A stretch of DNA of 64,000 nucleotides from Lysinibacillus_B sp036662795 (GTDB taxonomy: Bacteria; Bacillota; Bacilli; Bacillales_A; Planococcaceae), in contig NZ_JBAFWZ010000015.1 in assembly GCF_036662795.1 (NCBI RefSeq), forward strand, positions 16,077 to 80,076, in the 5' to 3' direction. Of the stretch, positions 8,534 to 16,239 are shown in pieces (within the stretch, counting starts at the first letter, position 1; the number at the start of each line of letters is the position of its first letter). The notes under the pieces are model-generated. The model was not told the origin of the DNA, searched no databases, and saw only the letters and a list, made by a program, of their open reading frames with translations. The position numbers and the translations under genes were made by a program.

Positions 8534-8714
8534 TCAATTATTGTAGTGTCAATACTCCAAAATCGCCTTAACAAGCAAAAGCGGTATATTGAATTCTTCC
8601 TTCTTCTCGGTCATTCGATGGATGATTTTATTCCCGTGTAACGGTACAATTATGTTAAACTGAGAGTGAAAACATTTCAGAATTCGAAATAAATTTATGG
8701 AAAGGCGGTTTGCC

Positions 8715-9908
8715 ATGGCACAGAAAACGAACAATGCTGCCCTATATCTTTTAATGTTTAACATGTTTATTACAATGGGAGGCATTGGTCTTATCGTTCC
8801 TGTCATGCCCGCATATTTAGAAATATTTGGCGTTGGCGGACAAGTTTTAGGGTTTTTAATCGCAAGCTTTGCACTTGCACAATTTTTACTTTCTCCGGTT
8901 GCAGGAGATTTATCTGATCGACATGGAAGAAAAATATTTATCATTGGTGGACTAATTCTTTACGGTCTTGCACAAATCCTATTTGGCATTGCAACGGAGG
9001 TCTGGGTATTATTTTTAGCACGCTTCCTAGCTGGAGCTGGTGCGGCGTTTATTATGCCTCCGATTATGGCATTTGTCGCAGATATTACAACGTACGAAGA
9101 GCGTGGAAAAGGAATGGGAATGATTGGGGCGGCGATGTCGCTCGGGTTTATGATTGGTCCAGCATTCGGTGGATTCCTAGCTAACATTAATTTGCACTTT
9201 CCATTCTATTTAGCAGGTGCCTTTGCAATTATGGCCGCGATTTTTTCTTTTTTCGTTTTACCGAATATTAAGCAAGAGGCGAAAGAAGTTGCACCTCGTG
9301 AAAATTTAGTGAAACAGCTAGCACGTTCTGTGAAAACATCGTATTTTATTTTCCTAATTGTCGTGTTTACCTTTAGCTTTGGTATTGCAAATTTCCAGGC
9401 AACCCTATCACTTTATTTAGACAAAAAATTTGATTATACGCCTACTGATATCGCTATTATCATTACGGTAGGTGGATTTGCTGGCGTAATTCTTCAAATG
9501 TTCGTAGTTAATAAATTGTTCAAGAGATATGGTGAGATGAAGGTTATACTATTAAACCTATTGCTCGCTGCAGTCACGATGCTGCTTGTTATTTATATTA
9601 GTGGCTTCTTTATTATTACAGTCGTGGCGACGATCTTCTCGATTGCCACAACATTTATACGACCAGCCGTGAACACGTTAATATCCAAGCTTGCTGGAGC
9701 AGAACAAGGATTTGCCGCCGGGATGAATAATGCCTATATGAGCCTTGGTAACATGGTTGGCCCTGCCCTGGCCGGCATTCTATTTGACTGGAATATGGAT
9801 TCTCCATATATTTTAGGTACTGTTATTCTAATCGGCTGCTTTATCCTTGCTTATACATGGACAATGAAAAAAGCACCACATTTAATGCACGCAGCAAAGC
9901 AAGAATAA
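8715..9908 (+). CDS. MFS drug:H+ antiporter, DHA1 (TetA/NorA-like)
   Basis: This major facilitator transporter has 397 residues and a 12-helix hydrophobicity pattern. Motif A reads GDLSDRHGRKIFIIGG (between helices 2 and 3), and the antiporter motif C region reads GAAMSLGFMIGPAFGG in helix 5, both characteristic of proton-coupled drug exporters. The ATG at 8715 follows AAAGGCGG by six bases, whereas the upstream ATG at 8697 lacks such a site. No regulator gene is adjacent. Substrate specificity cannot be predicted. Confidence 0.85.
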   Translation: MAQKTNNAALYLLMFNMFITMGGIGLIVPVMPAYLEIFGVGGQVLGFLIASFALAQFLLSPVAGDLSDRHGRKIFIIGGLILYGLAQILFGIATEVWVLFLARFLAGAGAAFIMPPIMAFVADITTYEERGKGMGMIGAAMSLGFMIGPAFGGFLANINLHFPFYLAGAFAIMAAIFSFFVLPNIKQEAKEVAPRENLVKQLARSVKTSYFIFLIVVFTFSFGIANFQATLSLYLDKKFDYTPTDIAIIITVGGFAGVILQMFVVNKLFKRYGEMKVILLNLLLAAVTMLLVIYISGFFIITVVATIFSIATTFIRPAVNTLISKLAGAEQGFAAGMNNAYMSLGNMVGPALAGILFDWNMDSPYILGTVILIGCFILAYTWTMKKAPHLMHAAKQE

Positions 9909-9934
9909 GGGGAATTTCGTGGTTTACTGGAGTT

Positions 9935-9984
9935 GTTCTAATGTAGCCGTTGCCTCCGCTACAGGCAACAGCTATACTTAGAAC
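9935..9984. repeat. Long imperfect hairpin after the MFS gene
   Basis: GTTCTAA...GTAGC...GTTGCCT pairs with AGGCAAC...GCTA...TTAGAAC (outer arms 9935-9941 and 9978-9984). No T-run follows, so a terminator role is uncertain. It directly precedes the GGCTAGTA array. Confidence 0.5.
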
Positions 9985-9989
9985 GCTAA

Positions 9990-10215
9990 TTTCTAACGGA
10001 GCTAGTATTTAAATAACGAATTTTCGGATGGGCTAGTTAATTTGAAAAACGGCGAGTATTTAAAAAAGTTGGCTAGTTTCTAAACAACGAATTTTCACAG
10101 TGGCTAGTAAATTTCAAAATGTGGCTAGTATTTCGAAAAAAATGGCTAGTATTTTTGAAATTACGGCTAGTATTTCGAAAAATGTGGCTAGTATCTGAAA
10201 AAGTAACGAAGACCC
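9990..10215. repeat. Degenerate ~21 bp array, GGCTAGTATTT units
   Basis: About ten units begin GGCTAGT or GGCGAGT and continue with an A/T-rich stretch such as ATTTCGAAAAA; spacing is about 20-22 bp. Several units share the longer variant containing AACGAATTTTC. The array is the reverse complement of that at 1471-1790. No coding function is apparent. Confidence 0.7.
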
Positions 10216-10280
10216 AAACTACGAAACTTCACATAGGCGAGTTAATCAAAAAATGCTTTCGTCTCAACTAAAAAATGCAA

Positions 10281-10298
10281 TACGTAAAAAAGAGCGGG
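10281..10298 (-). terminator. Distal arm and T-run of the nrd operon terminator, split by the IS
   Basis: On the minus strand this reads CCCGCTCTTTTTTACGTA. Its partner arm lies at 12184-12194. Before the insertion the two arms were separated only by the 8 bp GAAATGAT. Confidence 0.75.
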
Positions 10299-10306
10299 GA
10301 AATGAT
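10299..10306. repeat. Target-site duplication, left copy
   Basis: GAAATGAT, identical to 12176-12183 on the other side of the IS. Confidence 0.9.
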
Positions 10307-10321
10307 GAGGGCACTGAAAAA
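10307..10321. repeat. IS left inverted repeat
   Basis: GAGGGCACTGAAAAA, a perfect inverted match to 12161-12175. Confidence 0.9.
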
Positions 10322-10360
10322 CTTTCGTTTTTATTATAATGAACCTTTTTCAGATAAAAA

Positions 10361-10401
10361 TAAGGCACTTCTTGTTCATTTTTGAACAGGAAGTGCCTTA
10401 T
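10361..10401 (-). terminator. Terminator after the IS transposase
   Basis: AAGGCACTTC...TGTTCA pairs with TGAACA...GAAGTGCCTT. On the minus strand it is followed by ATTTTTAT. It lies just past the transposase stop. Confidence 0.8.
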
Positions 10402-10416
10402 CTTGGTCTCTATTCC

Positions 10417-11877
10417 TTACTCATTTTCCTTTAGTAGCTTTATTATCCGTTTTAAATTGACAGCGAATATCGTTGTGGCACCTTGAATTTCCATGCCAAA
10501 TAGACCCGCAGCCGATGCCGTATCGTACCCGTGTCCGTTTTTCAATTCACTATTCTTCGCTTCTATTTTGTAGCGATTTGCGGCAATTTCTTTAAATGCT
10601 TCCGTATTTTGAAACGCTTCTTGTTCGGCATGTATTTCTGACTTGATTGTGACAGAATACGTTTTACTTTTTGCGCCTTCTTTATAACATCCCTCCCTCA
10701 TTGGACATACTTTGCACTTTTCGATATCAAAATAATAAGTCTGACTTTGGCTATTATTCGTTCCTTTTTTTCCAGTACGTGCTTTTCGTGTCGCGAGATG
10801 ACCAGCCTTACAAACAAACATTCCAGCATCTTTGTTAAATTCAAACTTATCTTCTTCTTTTCGCGGTCCTTGTGTAAGAATAGGGTTCAACTTTGCGACA
10901 AGTGCAATTTTCTCTTTTTTTGTATATTCAATATTTGCCTTTTCAGAGTAAGCTGAATCCCCAATAACTGTATTAATTTTCATACCTGCTTGTGTACTTT
11001 TATCGATTAATTCTTGAAGATATTTTCCATCACTTTTTTCACCTGTTGTAACGATAGCCGCTGTAATAATACGTTCATCACTCAACGCGATATGTGTCTT
11101 GTAGCCGAAGAAAGAAGATTCAGCCGTCTTATGCCCTTTTCGCGCATCCGAATCAGAAGAATAGTTTAGATGTTCTTGGAAATCTTCTACAACTTCTTTT
11201 AATACATTCAGCTTTTCTTTGACAGCTGGAATTTGTGCGATTTGTGGTTCTTTTTCAATCGCTGTAATTACTTTTTCACAGTAAGCTAATTCATCCTTTA
11301 CTTCGTTAGAAGTAGTCTTCGCAGGAAATTTCTCTTTCATTGATTCGTCTATTTTGTAGACCGCTTTTCGAACGTTTTTTGATTTCTCTTGTAAAAATTC
11401 TTTCGGTGATTTTTGGTTGTAACGTGCTTTTGTATGAGTGGCATCCACAATAATCGTGCCTGTGTTGATGATTTTTTTCTCCAATGCGATTTCAACTGTT
11501 TTCCCGATGAGCATGTCTAATAAGCTTACGTCTTGGAGGCGAAGCCGACGAAATTTCGTAAGTGAGCTAGGGTCAATGACCGGATCTTCCGGCGCCATGT
11601 CCAAAAAATATTTGAATGACATATCATATTTTGAACGTTCTACTAGGTCGACATCCGATACATCATAAATTGATTTTAATAATAAGTACTTAAACATGCG
11701 GATTGGAGGGATTGCATTACGTCCATTATCTAAACAATATTTTGTCTTTAATTCTTCTAAAATGAATGAAAAATCAACAAGTTCATTGATTTGGCGAAGC
11801 ATATTCTCTTTTGGCACAACAATATCATAAATGGCCATGAATGGACTTAAGTTAAGAGTTTCTTGATTTGAAATCAT
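10417..11877 (-). CDS. IS1182-family DDE transposase
   Basis: This 486-residue transposase appears intact. The N-terminal domain begins MISNQETLNLSPFMAIYDIV and is followed by the well-conserved RMFKYLLLKS and YDMSFKYFLDMAPED segments. The catalytic triad of the DDE fold is visible as Asp in IIVDATHTKARYN, Asp in VIGDSAYSEKAN and Glu in RYKIEAKNSELKNGHGYD. A CxxC pair (KCKVCPMREGC) lies before the last catalytic region, as in relatives. I chose the ATG at 11877 from family alignment; the frame is open 80 codons further upstream, but that stretch runs through the GC-rich repeat. It is transcribed in the same direction as the disrupted nrd operon. Confidence 0.9.
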   Translation of the reverse strand: MISNQETLNLSPFMAIYDIVVPKENMLRQINELVDFSFILEELKTKYCLDNGRNAIPPIRMFKYLLLKSIYDVSDVDLVERSKYDMSFKYFLDMAPEDPVIDPSSLTKFRRLRLQDVSLLDMLIGKTVEIALEKKIINTGTIIVDATHTKARYNQKSPKEFLQEKSKNVRKAVYKIDESMKEKFPAKTTSNEVKDELAYCEKVITAIEKEPQIAQIPAVKEKLNVLKEVVEDFQEHLNYSSDSDARKGHKTAESSFFGYKTHIALSDERIITAAIVTTGEKSDGKYLQELIDKSTQAGMKINTVIGDSAYSEKANIEYTKKEKIALVAKLNPILTQGPRKEEDKFEFNKDAGMFVCKAGHLATRKARTGKKGTNNSQSQTYYFDIEKCKVCPMREGCYKEGAKSKTYSVTIKSEIHAEQEAFQNTEAFKEIAANRYKIEAKNSELKNGHGYDTASAAGLFGMEIQGATTIFAVNLKRIIKLLKENE

Positions 11878-11951
11878 TGGAAGCACCACCTGCATATTAA
11901 TTCTTTTATTATATATGAAAGGGTAAATAAAATAATAGTATGATAGATTCC

Positions 11952-12079
11952 GTTGTTTGGAGAAGCATCGCTCGACTCCTGCGGGAAAGCGAGACAGTCG
12001 AGACCCCGCACGAAGCGAAGCGTAGGAGGAGGCTCGGCGCTCGCCCGCGGAAAGCGAGCGGAATGCTTCGGAAAACAAC
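11952..12079. repeat. GC-rich structured repeat carried inside the IS
   Basis: A 128 bp GC-rich segment is bounded by GTTGTTT and AAACAAC (inverted). It contains CTCCTGCGGGAAAGCGAGAC, GAGACCCCGC, GAGGAGGCTCGGCGCTCGCC and GCGGAAAGCGAGCG. The same core appears at 48964-49088 and, more diverged, at 53640-53932. It lies between the transposase start and the right inverted repeat and is probably non-coding. Confidence 0.75.
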
Positions 12080-12104
12080 ACAGTCACAGTGCCAAATGAA
12101 AAAA

Positions 12105-12141
12105 GCGAGGTATTCAACGATTAAATCGTTAAATACCTCGC
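12105..12141 (-). terminator. Terminator guarding the transposase from read-in
   Basis: GCGAGGTATT pairs with AATACCTCGC, with inner AACGATT/AATCGTT. On the minus strand it is followed by TTTTTTCATTT. It stands between the IS right end and the transposase gene, oriented to stop transcripts arriving from nrdF. Confidence 0.75.
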
Positions 12142-12160
12142 AACGTGAGTAGATATGGAC

Positions 12161-12175
12161 TTTTTCAGTGCCCTC
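12161..12175. repeat. IS right inverted repeat
   Basis: TTTTTCAGTGCCCTC, the inverted partner of 10307-10321. GAAATGAT follows at 12176-12183. Confidence 0.9.
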
Positions 12176-12183
12176 GAAATGAT

Positions 12184-12194
12184 CCCGCTCTTTT
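12184..12194 (-). terminator. Proximal arm of the nrd operon terminator, split by the IS
   Basis: On the plus strand CCCGCTCTTTT, complementary to AAAAGAGCGGG at 10288-10298. It lies 24 bp past the nrdF stop. Confidence 0.75.
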
Positions 12195-12217
12195 ACTTTA
12201 CTCGTAGCTATTTTGCT

Positions 12218-13195
12218 CTATTGGATATCATCAAAATTAAATGTATCGTCAGTAATTGGTGCTACTTTCGCAACAGCATATGTGGAGCCCTTCTGAGAGA
12301 AGAAATCATATGTTGACCCTTCATTACGAATACCATTCATCACGATCGGGTTTACCTCTTCCTCTGGGAACATCGCATCAAAGCCAACATTCATTAGTGC
12401 CTTATTGGCATTATAACGAACATACGCCTTTACTTCCGGACTAAGCCCTGTTTCCGCATATACATCATCTGTATAACGCATTTCATTTTGATAAAGATCA
12501 AGCAAGTACTCATAGCCCCAAAGCTTTAGTTCATCCTGTTTGTCTGCTGGAATTTGCTTAAAGATGTTTTGTGCAAAGAAGCCAACCGCAACGCCGTGAA
12601 TCGACTCATCACGTAAAATGAGTGATATCACCTCTGCACTATTTCGTAAAAAGCCTTGTCCACCTAAGTACAGCGGATAGAAAAAGCCTGAGTAGAATAA
12701 GAATGATTCAAGCATAACAGAGGCAAACATCGCCTTCCACAAACTTTCAGGATCATCCTCTTTAATCGACGTATACACTTCATTAATTTTCGTCGCTTTA
12801 TATTGAAGAAACTCATTCTTCTTAACCCAGTCAAATACTTCATCAATTTCTGTATTTGTACAAAGAGTTGTAAAAATATAAGAATAGGATTTTGCGTGGA
12901 TTGCTTCAAAGGCGCCGAAAACTGTTAATACCGCCTTCTCTTGATAATCCGGTGTGAACCTTGCAATTTCATTCATCCCAATATTTGTTTGTACAGTATC
13001 AAGAAGTGTTAAGCCACCAAATACCTTTTTATACGTATCCTGATGCTCAAATTCCTTCCATTGCTTAATATCCTTACTTACCGCGATTTCTTCTGGGAAC
13101 CAAATTTGCTTCCATTGCTGATCCCAAAAAACTTTGGCAAGCTCACTTGTTGGTTGATTCCAGTTAACCGCCTCAAACTTTGTTACACCTGGCAT
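12218..13195 (-). CDS. nrdF: Class Ib ribonucleotide reductase, beta (radical) subunit NrdF
   Basis: This 325-residue ferritin-like subunit carries the dimetal-tyrosyl radical cofactor needed to reduce ribonucleoside diphosphates. Metal ligands are visible: Asp in GLTLLDTVQTNIG (near 65), Glu and His in FGAFEAIHAKSYSYIF (near 98-101, with the radical Tyr shortly after), Glu in MLESFLFYSGF, and Glu/His in LRDESIHGVAVG. The start is the ATG eight bases after GAGGAG; a GTG three codons upstream is less likely. The reading frame overlaps nrdE by 13 bp, so it is translationally coupled. It is the last gene of nrdHIEF, and its terminator has been split by an IS element. Confidence 0.93.
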   Translation of the reverse strand: MPGVTKFEAVNWNQPTSELAKVFWDQQWKQIWFPEEIAVSKDIKQWKEFEHQDTYKKVFGGLTLLDTVQTNIGMNEIARFTPDYQEKAVLTVFGAFEAIHAKSYSYIFTTLCTNTEIDEVFDWVKKNEFLQYKATKINEVYTSIKEDDPESLWKAMFASVMLESFLFYSGFFYPLYLGGQGFLRNSAEVISLILRDESIHGVAVGFFAQNIFKQIPADKQDELKLWGYEYLLDLYQNEMRYTDDVYAETGLSPEVKAYVRYNANKALMNVGFDAMFPEEEVNPIVMNGIRNEGSTYDFFSQKGSTYAVAKVAPITDDTFNFDDIQ

Positions 13196-15276
13196 GATAC
13201 ACACTCCTCTAATGTTTGTAGACGCTGACGTACATAATACACAGATTTAATTCCTTTCATCCATGCATAAATGTACACCTTTGCAAGCTGCTCAGTAGTC
13301 CAGCTATCTGTCACGTACAGTGTCATCGAAACGCCTTGGTCTATATGCTTTTGCGCTGCTGCATAAAGGTCAATAAGTTTGAATTGGTCCACTTCGTATG
13401 CTTCTGTATAAAGATGCTCATTTTCATTTGTTAAAAATGGCATCGGATAAATCGTACGACTATCTGCATAGTCACGAACTTCAACACGTTCAGTACACGG
13501 GGCAATCGATGCCGTACTGCTACGAATATAAGAAATACTACCCGTAGGTGCAATTGCTAAACGATACGCATGGAAAATTCCGTGCTTCATAACATCCTCT
13601 TTAAGTGCCTGCCACATTTCACGTGTAATCTGTGGGACGTTTCCTAACGCCTTTTCCACTGCTGGCTCTAATAAACTGCCCTCTTTCGTTGTATAGCTAT
13701 CGAAATAAGCGCCTGTTGCATAATCACTTTCTTCAAACCGATCAAAGGTTACGCCCTTTTCCTTCGCAATTTCCATCGATGATTTTATCGAGAAGTAGTT
13801 CACTGCTTCCATAAACGCATCAATAAATGCAACAGATTCCTTAGAACCATATACAATGCCCTCAGTCACAAGATGGCCATGTAGGTTCATTACACCTAAG
13901 CCAATCGAGTGCATTAACTTATTCGCCTTCGCTACAGAAGGAACATTTTTAATATTTGTCATTTGCGATACGTTCGTTAGCAAACGAACAGCTGTATCGA
14001 CTAATGTTTCGAAATCCCCGACCTTTGTTGCCTTATAAATATCTAGGGAACCTAGGTTACAGCTTACATCTAGGCCGTATTGATTTGGCTCGTCCTGATC
14101 GGTAATGACACTAGTTTCCTGCACCTGCAGAATTTCCGTACATAGATTAGACATTTTTACGCGACCAATGCTCTTTAACGGATGTGCTTCATTCACATTA
14201 TCATCAAAAATTTCAAACGGATAGCCCGATTCAAACTGTGCCTTCTTAATTTCTGTATAAAGCTTACGTGCATTTAAACGTTTTAGCTTGCGAATGTTTG
14301 GATTATCGAGTAACTCGTAATACATTTCGCTCATGCTAATTTCAGACATGCGCTTGCCGTATTCCTTATAAATATCGTAAGAGCTAAATAACACAATATC
14401 TTTATTTCGCTTCATTAGCTCAAAGAAGATTGTTGGAAGGATAACACCTGTAGATAATGTTGCTAAGCGAATTTTTTCATCTGCATTTGGTTTTTTCGAG
14501 GAAATAAAATTCTCAATATCTCCGTGGAAAATGTTTAAGTACACAACACCTGAACCGTTACGCTGTCCTAATTGGTTGGAATAGGAGAAGGAGTTTTCTA
14601 GCAGCTTTGCAACAGGCATTACACCACTAGCTCTGTTCAAAATCCCTTTAATTGGATCACCTAATGGACGTAAATCAGTTAAATTTACACCGACACCACC
14701 ACCAAGACGTGATAGCTCTAAGCAGTAGCCAATATTTTCGGCAATGCTATTCATCGTGTCATCCATTGTTAGCTTAAAGCAGCTTACTAACTCTCCGCGC
14801 GCTTTTTTACCACTATTCAATGCAGTAGGTGTAGCAGGCTGGTATGCTTCCATCATCGCTTCGACAGCTTTTTCTGCCAACCTTTCATCACCTTGTGCGA
14901 GATAAAGGGCGATAATAACGATACGATCCTCGTACTTTTCTAAAATTTCCTTGCCATCTCGACTTTTCATCGCATAGCTTTCGTAAAATTTGCTTGCACT
15001 CATAAAGGATGGGAAGCGGAACTTATAAGCGTATGCTTTTTTATACATACTTTTTATAAATGCTGGCGTATATTGGTCGATAAATTCTTTTTCATAATAG
15101 CCTTCATCGACTAAGTATCGAATTTTTTCCTCTACGTCGATAAAGTAACGCATACGAACGTTAACATCCTCTAAAAAGTATCGGCGTGTTGCTTCTTTAT
15201 CCTTCGCTAAATCGAGCTCACCAGTTGCATGATAGCGATTTAATACTTCATTATTTAACTTCAAGTATTGTTTCAT
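13183..15276 (-). CDS. nrdE: Class Ib ribonucleotide reductase, alpha (catalytic) subunit NrdE
   Basis: This 697-residue catalytic subunit reduces NDPs to dNDPs through a thiyl radical. Visible active-site elements are the first redox Cys in GELVSCFKL (near 165), the NLCTEI block containing the thiyl Cys and Glu (near 380), the radical-transfer tyrosines in SVYYVRQR near the C-terminus, and the swinging-arm pair in the tail EECVSCQV. There is no N-terminal ATP-cone, as expected for class Ib. The ATG at 15276 is six bases after AGAGG; another ATG two codons earlier is too close. The start lies within the 3' end of nrdI, so the genes are coupled. Confidence 0.93.
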   Translation of the reverse strand: MKQYLKLNNEVLNRYHATGELDLAKDKEATRRYFLEDVNVRMRYFIDVEEKIRYLVDEGYYEKEFIDQYTPAFIKSMYKKAYAYKFRFPSFMSASKFYESYAMKSRDGKEILEKYEDRIVIIALYLAQGDERLAEKAVEAMMEAYQPATPTALNSGKKARGELVSCFKLTMDDTMNSIAENIGYCLELSRLGGGVGVNLTDLRPLGDPIKGILNRASGVMPVAKLLENSFSYSNQLGQRNGSGVVYLNIFHGDIENFISSKKPNADEKIRLATLSTGVILPTIFFELMKRNKDIVLFSSYDIYKEYGKRMSEISMSEMYYELLDNPNIRKLKRLNARKLYTEIKKAQFESGYPFEIFDDNVNEAHPLKSIGRVKMSNLCTEILQVQETSVITDQDEPNQYGLDVSCNLGSLDIYKATKVGDFETLVDTAVRLLTNVSQMTNIKNVPSVAKANKLMHSIGLGVMNLHGHLVTEGIVYGSKESVAFIDAFMEAVNYFSIKSSMEIAKEKGVTFDRFEESDYATGAYFDSYTTKEGSLLEPAVEKALGNVPQITREMWQALKEDVMKHGIFHAYRLAIAPTGSISYIRSSTASIAPCTERVEVRDYADSRTIYPMPFLTNENEHLYTEAYEVDQFKLIDLYAAAQKHIDQGVSMTLYVTDSWTTEQLAKVYIYAWMKGIKSVYYVRQRLQTLEECVSCQV

Positions 15277-15640
15277 AGTCATCCTCTTTCACACAATCAT
15301 TATAAAATGCAAGGATTGCCTCATAATCCTTTGAAAACCCTCGTAAATCAATCTTTCTAACTAGCGGTATATGGTAGTCTGAAGCGAGTTTATCACCAGC
15401 AAGTCCAAAAACATCTAAACCAAAATTACTGTTTCCACTAACGACAATCCCTTTACATAACGTAGCGTTCTGTTCCATAAAGGCTTGGACAACAGCGGGC
15501 ACATCACCAAGTCCATCTGTGTACGTACAAAGGATAAATGGTGTTTCAATTACTGTATCTTTTGTAATTTCGATAGCTGGTAGGTTTAGTTTTTGGACAA
15601 TATAGCGTACATTCCCTGTTCGACTAGCATAGGCAATCAC
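15251..15640 (-). CDS. nrdI: Flavodoxin-like NrdI
   Basis: This 129-residue flavodoxin-like protein supplies the oxidant for assembling the dimanganese-tyrosyl cofactor of NrdF. The FMN phosphate loop reads YASRTGNVRY at the N-terminus, and TYTDGLGDVPAVV and SGNSNFG are further flavin-binding loops typical of NrdI. The start is GTG, overlapping the nrdH stop as GTGA. The 3' end overlaps nrdE by about 26-32 bp. The presence of NrdI supports a manganese-dependent class Ib enzyme. Confidence 0.9.
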   Translation of the reverse strand: MIAYASRTGNVRYIVQKLNLPAIEITKDTVIETPFILCTYTDGLGDVPAVVQAFMEQNATLCKGIVVSGNSNFGLDVFGLAGDKLASDYHIPLVRKIDLRGFSKDYEAILAFYNDCVKEDDYETILEVK

Positions 15641-15864
15641 TGCGTAAGCATCTCAATTCGCGATACAATCTCCTGCACATCATGAATTAGTTCGCCTTCA
15701 ACCTCTAAAATAGGAACACTCATCAAGCCAGCATTGATAATTTTTTCTTTTGCTTGCTCATTGTGATCAATATTAATCATTTCAACTGAATCGAATCCAG
15801 CTTGCACTAACTCAGATTTCACCCATAGGCATTTTGGACAAATTGTTTTTGTGTATAATTTCAT
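15637..15864 (-). CDS. nrdH: Glutaredoxin-like NrdH redoxin
   Basis: This 75-residue thioredoxin-fold protein has the redox motif CPKC (KTICPKCLWVK near residue 8) and a cis-proline region MSVPILEVEGELIHD. In class Ib systems NrdH reduces the catalytic subunit. I chose the ATG at 15864, eight bases after GAGGA; the in-frame ATG five codons upstream overlaps that site. It is the first gene of the operon, directly downstream of the riboswitch terminator. A free glutaredoxin-like electron donor with another partner is possible, but context favours NrdH. Confidence 0.85.
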   Translation of the reverse strand: MKLYTKTICPKCLWVKSELVQAGFDSVEMINIDHNEQAKEKIINAGLMSVPILEVEGELIHDVQEIVSRIEMLTQ

Positions 15865-15923
15865 TTTTTCATTCCTCATTTCATTAATTTATGTATAGTC
15901 TCCGTTATCCCTAAACATGGGAC

Positions 15924-15959
15924 AAAAATAAAAAGACTACCTCAAATGTGAGATAATCT
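15924..15959 (-). terminator. Riboswitch-controlled intrinsic terminator before nrdH
   Basis: On the minus strand AGATTATCTC pairs with GAGGTAGTCT (two G-U pairs) over a six-base loop and is followed by TTTTTATTTTT. It lies between the cobalamin aptamer and the nrdH start, so it can serve as the expression platform. Confidence 0.8.
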
Positions 15960-15994
15960 AAAATGGACACACTAAAGCTTCGCATCCATTTACT

Positions 15995-16172
15995 CTACCC
16001 CGAAGAAATGTACTGTCTTTTTATTGAGGCGGTCTCCTGGCTCATCTTCATCACTTCTTACACCTTCCCGTTGGAACAGTGGTATCACGTAAGTCGCTCG
16101 GATTTACAGTTGCGGGGACAGCGCTAGATTTTCACCAGCTTCCCTTTCAACTACATATAGTAGTACCTAAAT
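15995..16172 (-). ncRNA. Cobalamin riboswitch upstream of nrdHIEF
   Basis: Read on the minus strand, the region contains the conserved cobalamin aptamer landmarks in order: AGGTAC near the 5' end, GGGAAGCTGGTGAAAATC, GCGCTGTCCCCGCAACTGT, CGGGAAGGTG and GAGCCAGGAGACC (the B12 box). It ends near GTAC, matching the 5' GGTAC. No gene lies between it and nrdH. In the known family, adenosylcobalamin binding represses the downstream gene. Here the downstream terminator suggests transcriptional attenuation of the B12-independent reductase. Confidence 0.93.
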
Positions 16173-16180
16173 AAAAAATA

Positions 16181-16196
16181 ACACAATATATTGTGA
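16181..16196. promoter_or_regulatory. NrdR-type box at the nrd promoter
   Basis: ACACAATATATTGTGA contains a perfect 14 bp palindrome and matches the NrdR consensus acaCwAtATaTwGtgt at 15 of 16 positions. It lies just downstream of the -10 element. I did not find the second box that NrdR sites usually have at a three-turn distance. Confidence 0.65.
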
Positions 16197-16209
16197 TTCA
16201 ACGATTTCA

Positions 16210-16239
16210 AGTATAGCATGACCAATCTTTTACTGTAAA
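16210..16239 (-). promoter_or_regulatory. Putative sigma-A promoter of nrdHIEF
   Basis: On the minus strand TTTACA (16234-16239) and TATACT (16210-16215) are separated by 18 bp. The -35 element lies inside the 3' end of the cobC-like gene. The NrdR-type box follows 14 bp after the -10. Confidence 0.55.

Larger units (their letters stand above)
10307..12175 (-). mobile_element. IS1182-family insertion sequence, 1869 bp, complete
   Basis: Inverted ends GAGGGCACTGAAAAA (10307-10321 and, inverted, 12161-12175) match perfectly over 15 bp. They are bracketed by a perfect 8 bp direct repeat GAAATGAT (10299-10306 and 12176-12183), the target duplication. Inside are one intact transposase gene, a terminator after it, a GC-rich structured repeat and a second minus-strand terminator upstream of the transposase. 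The outer flanks, AAAAGAGCGGG and CCCGCTCTTTT, would form a hairpin if joined, so the element sits in a terminator loop. The intact gene and intact duplication suggest a recent insertion. Confidence 0.9.

Noticed and set aside
11878..12117. 80-residue N-terminal extension of the transposase
   Set aside because: It runs through the repeat and does not match the family; the start MISNQETL is the conserved one.
11940..12152. Plus-strand open frame in the GC-rich part of the IS
   Set aside because: It is composed of the structured repeat; similar chance frames occur in the other GC-rich repeats, and no ribosome binding site is seen.
16201..16216. Second NrdR box upstream of 16196
   Set aside because: CTATACTTG resembles half of the consensus but has a deletion and is not at the usual three-turn distance.
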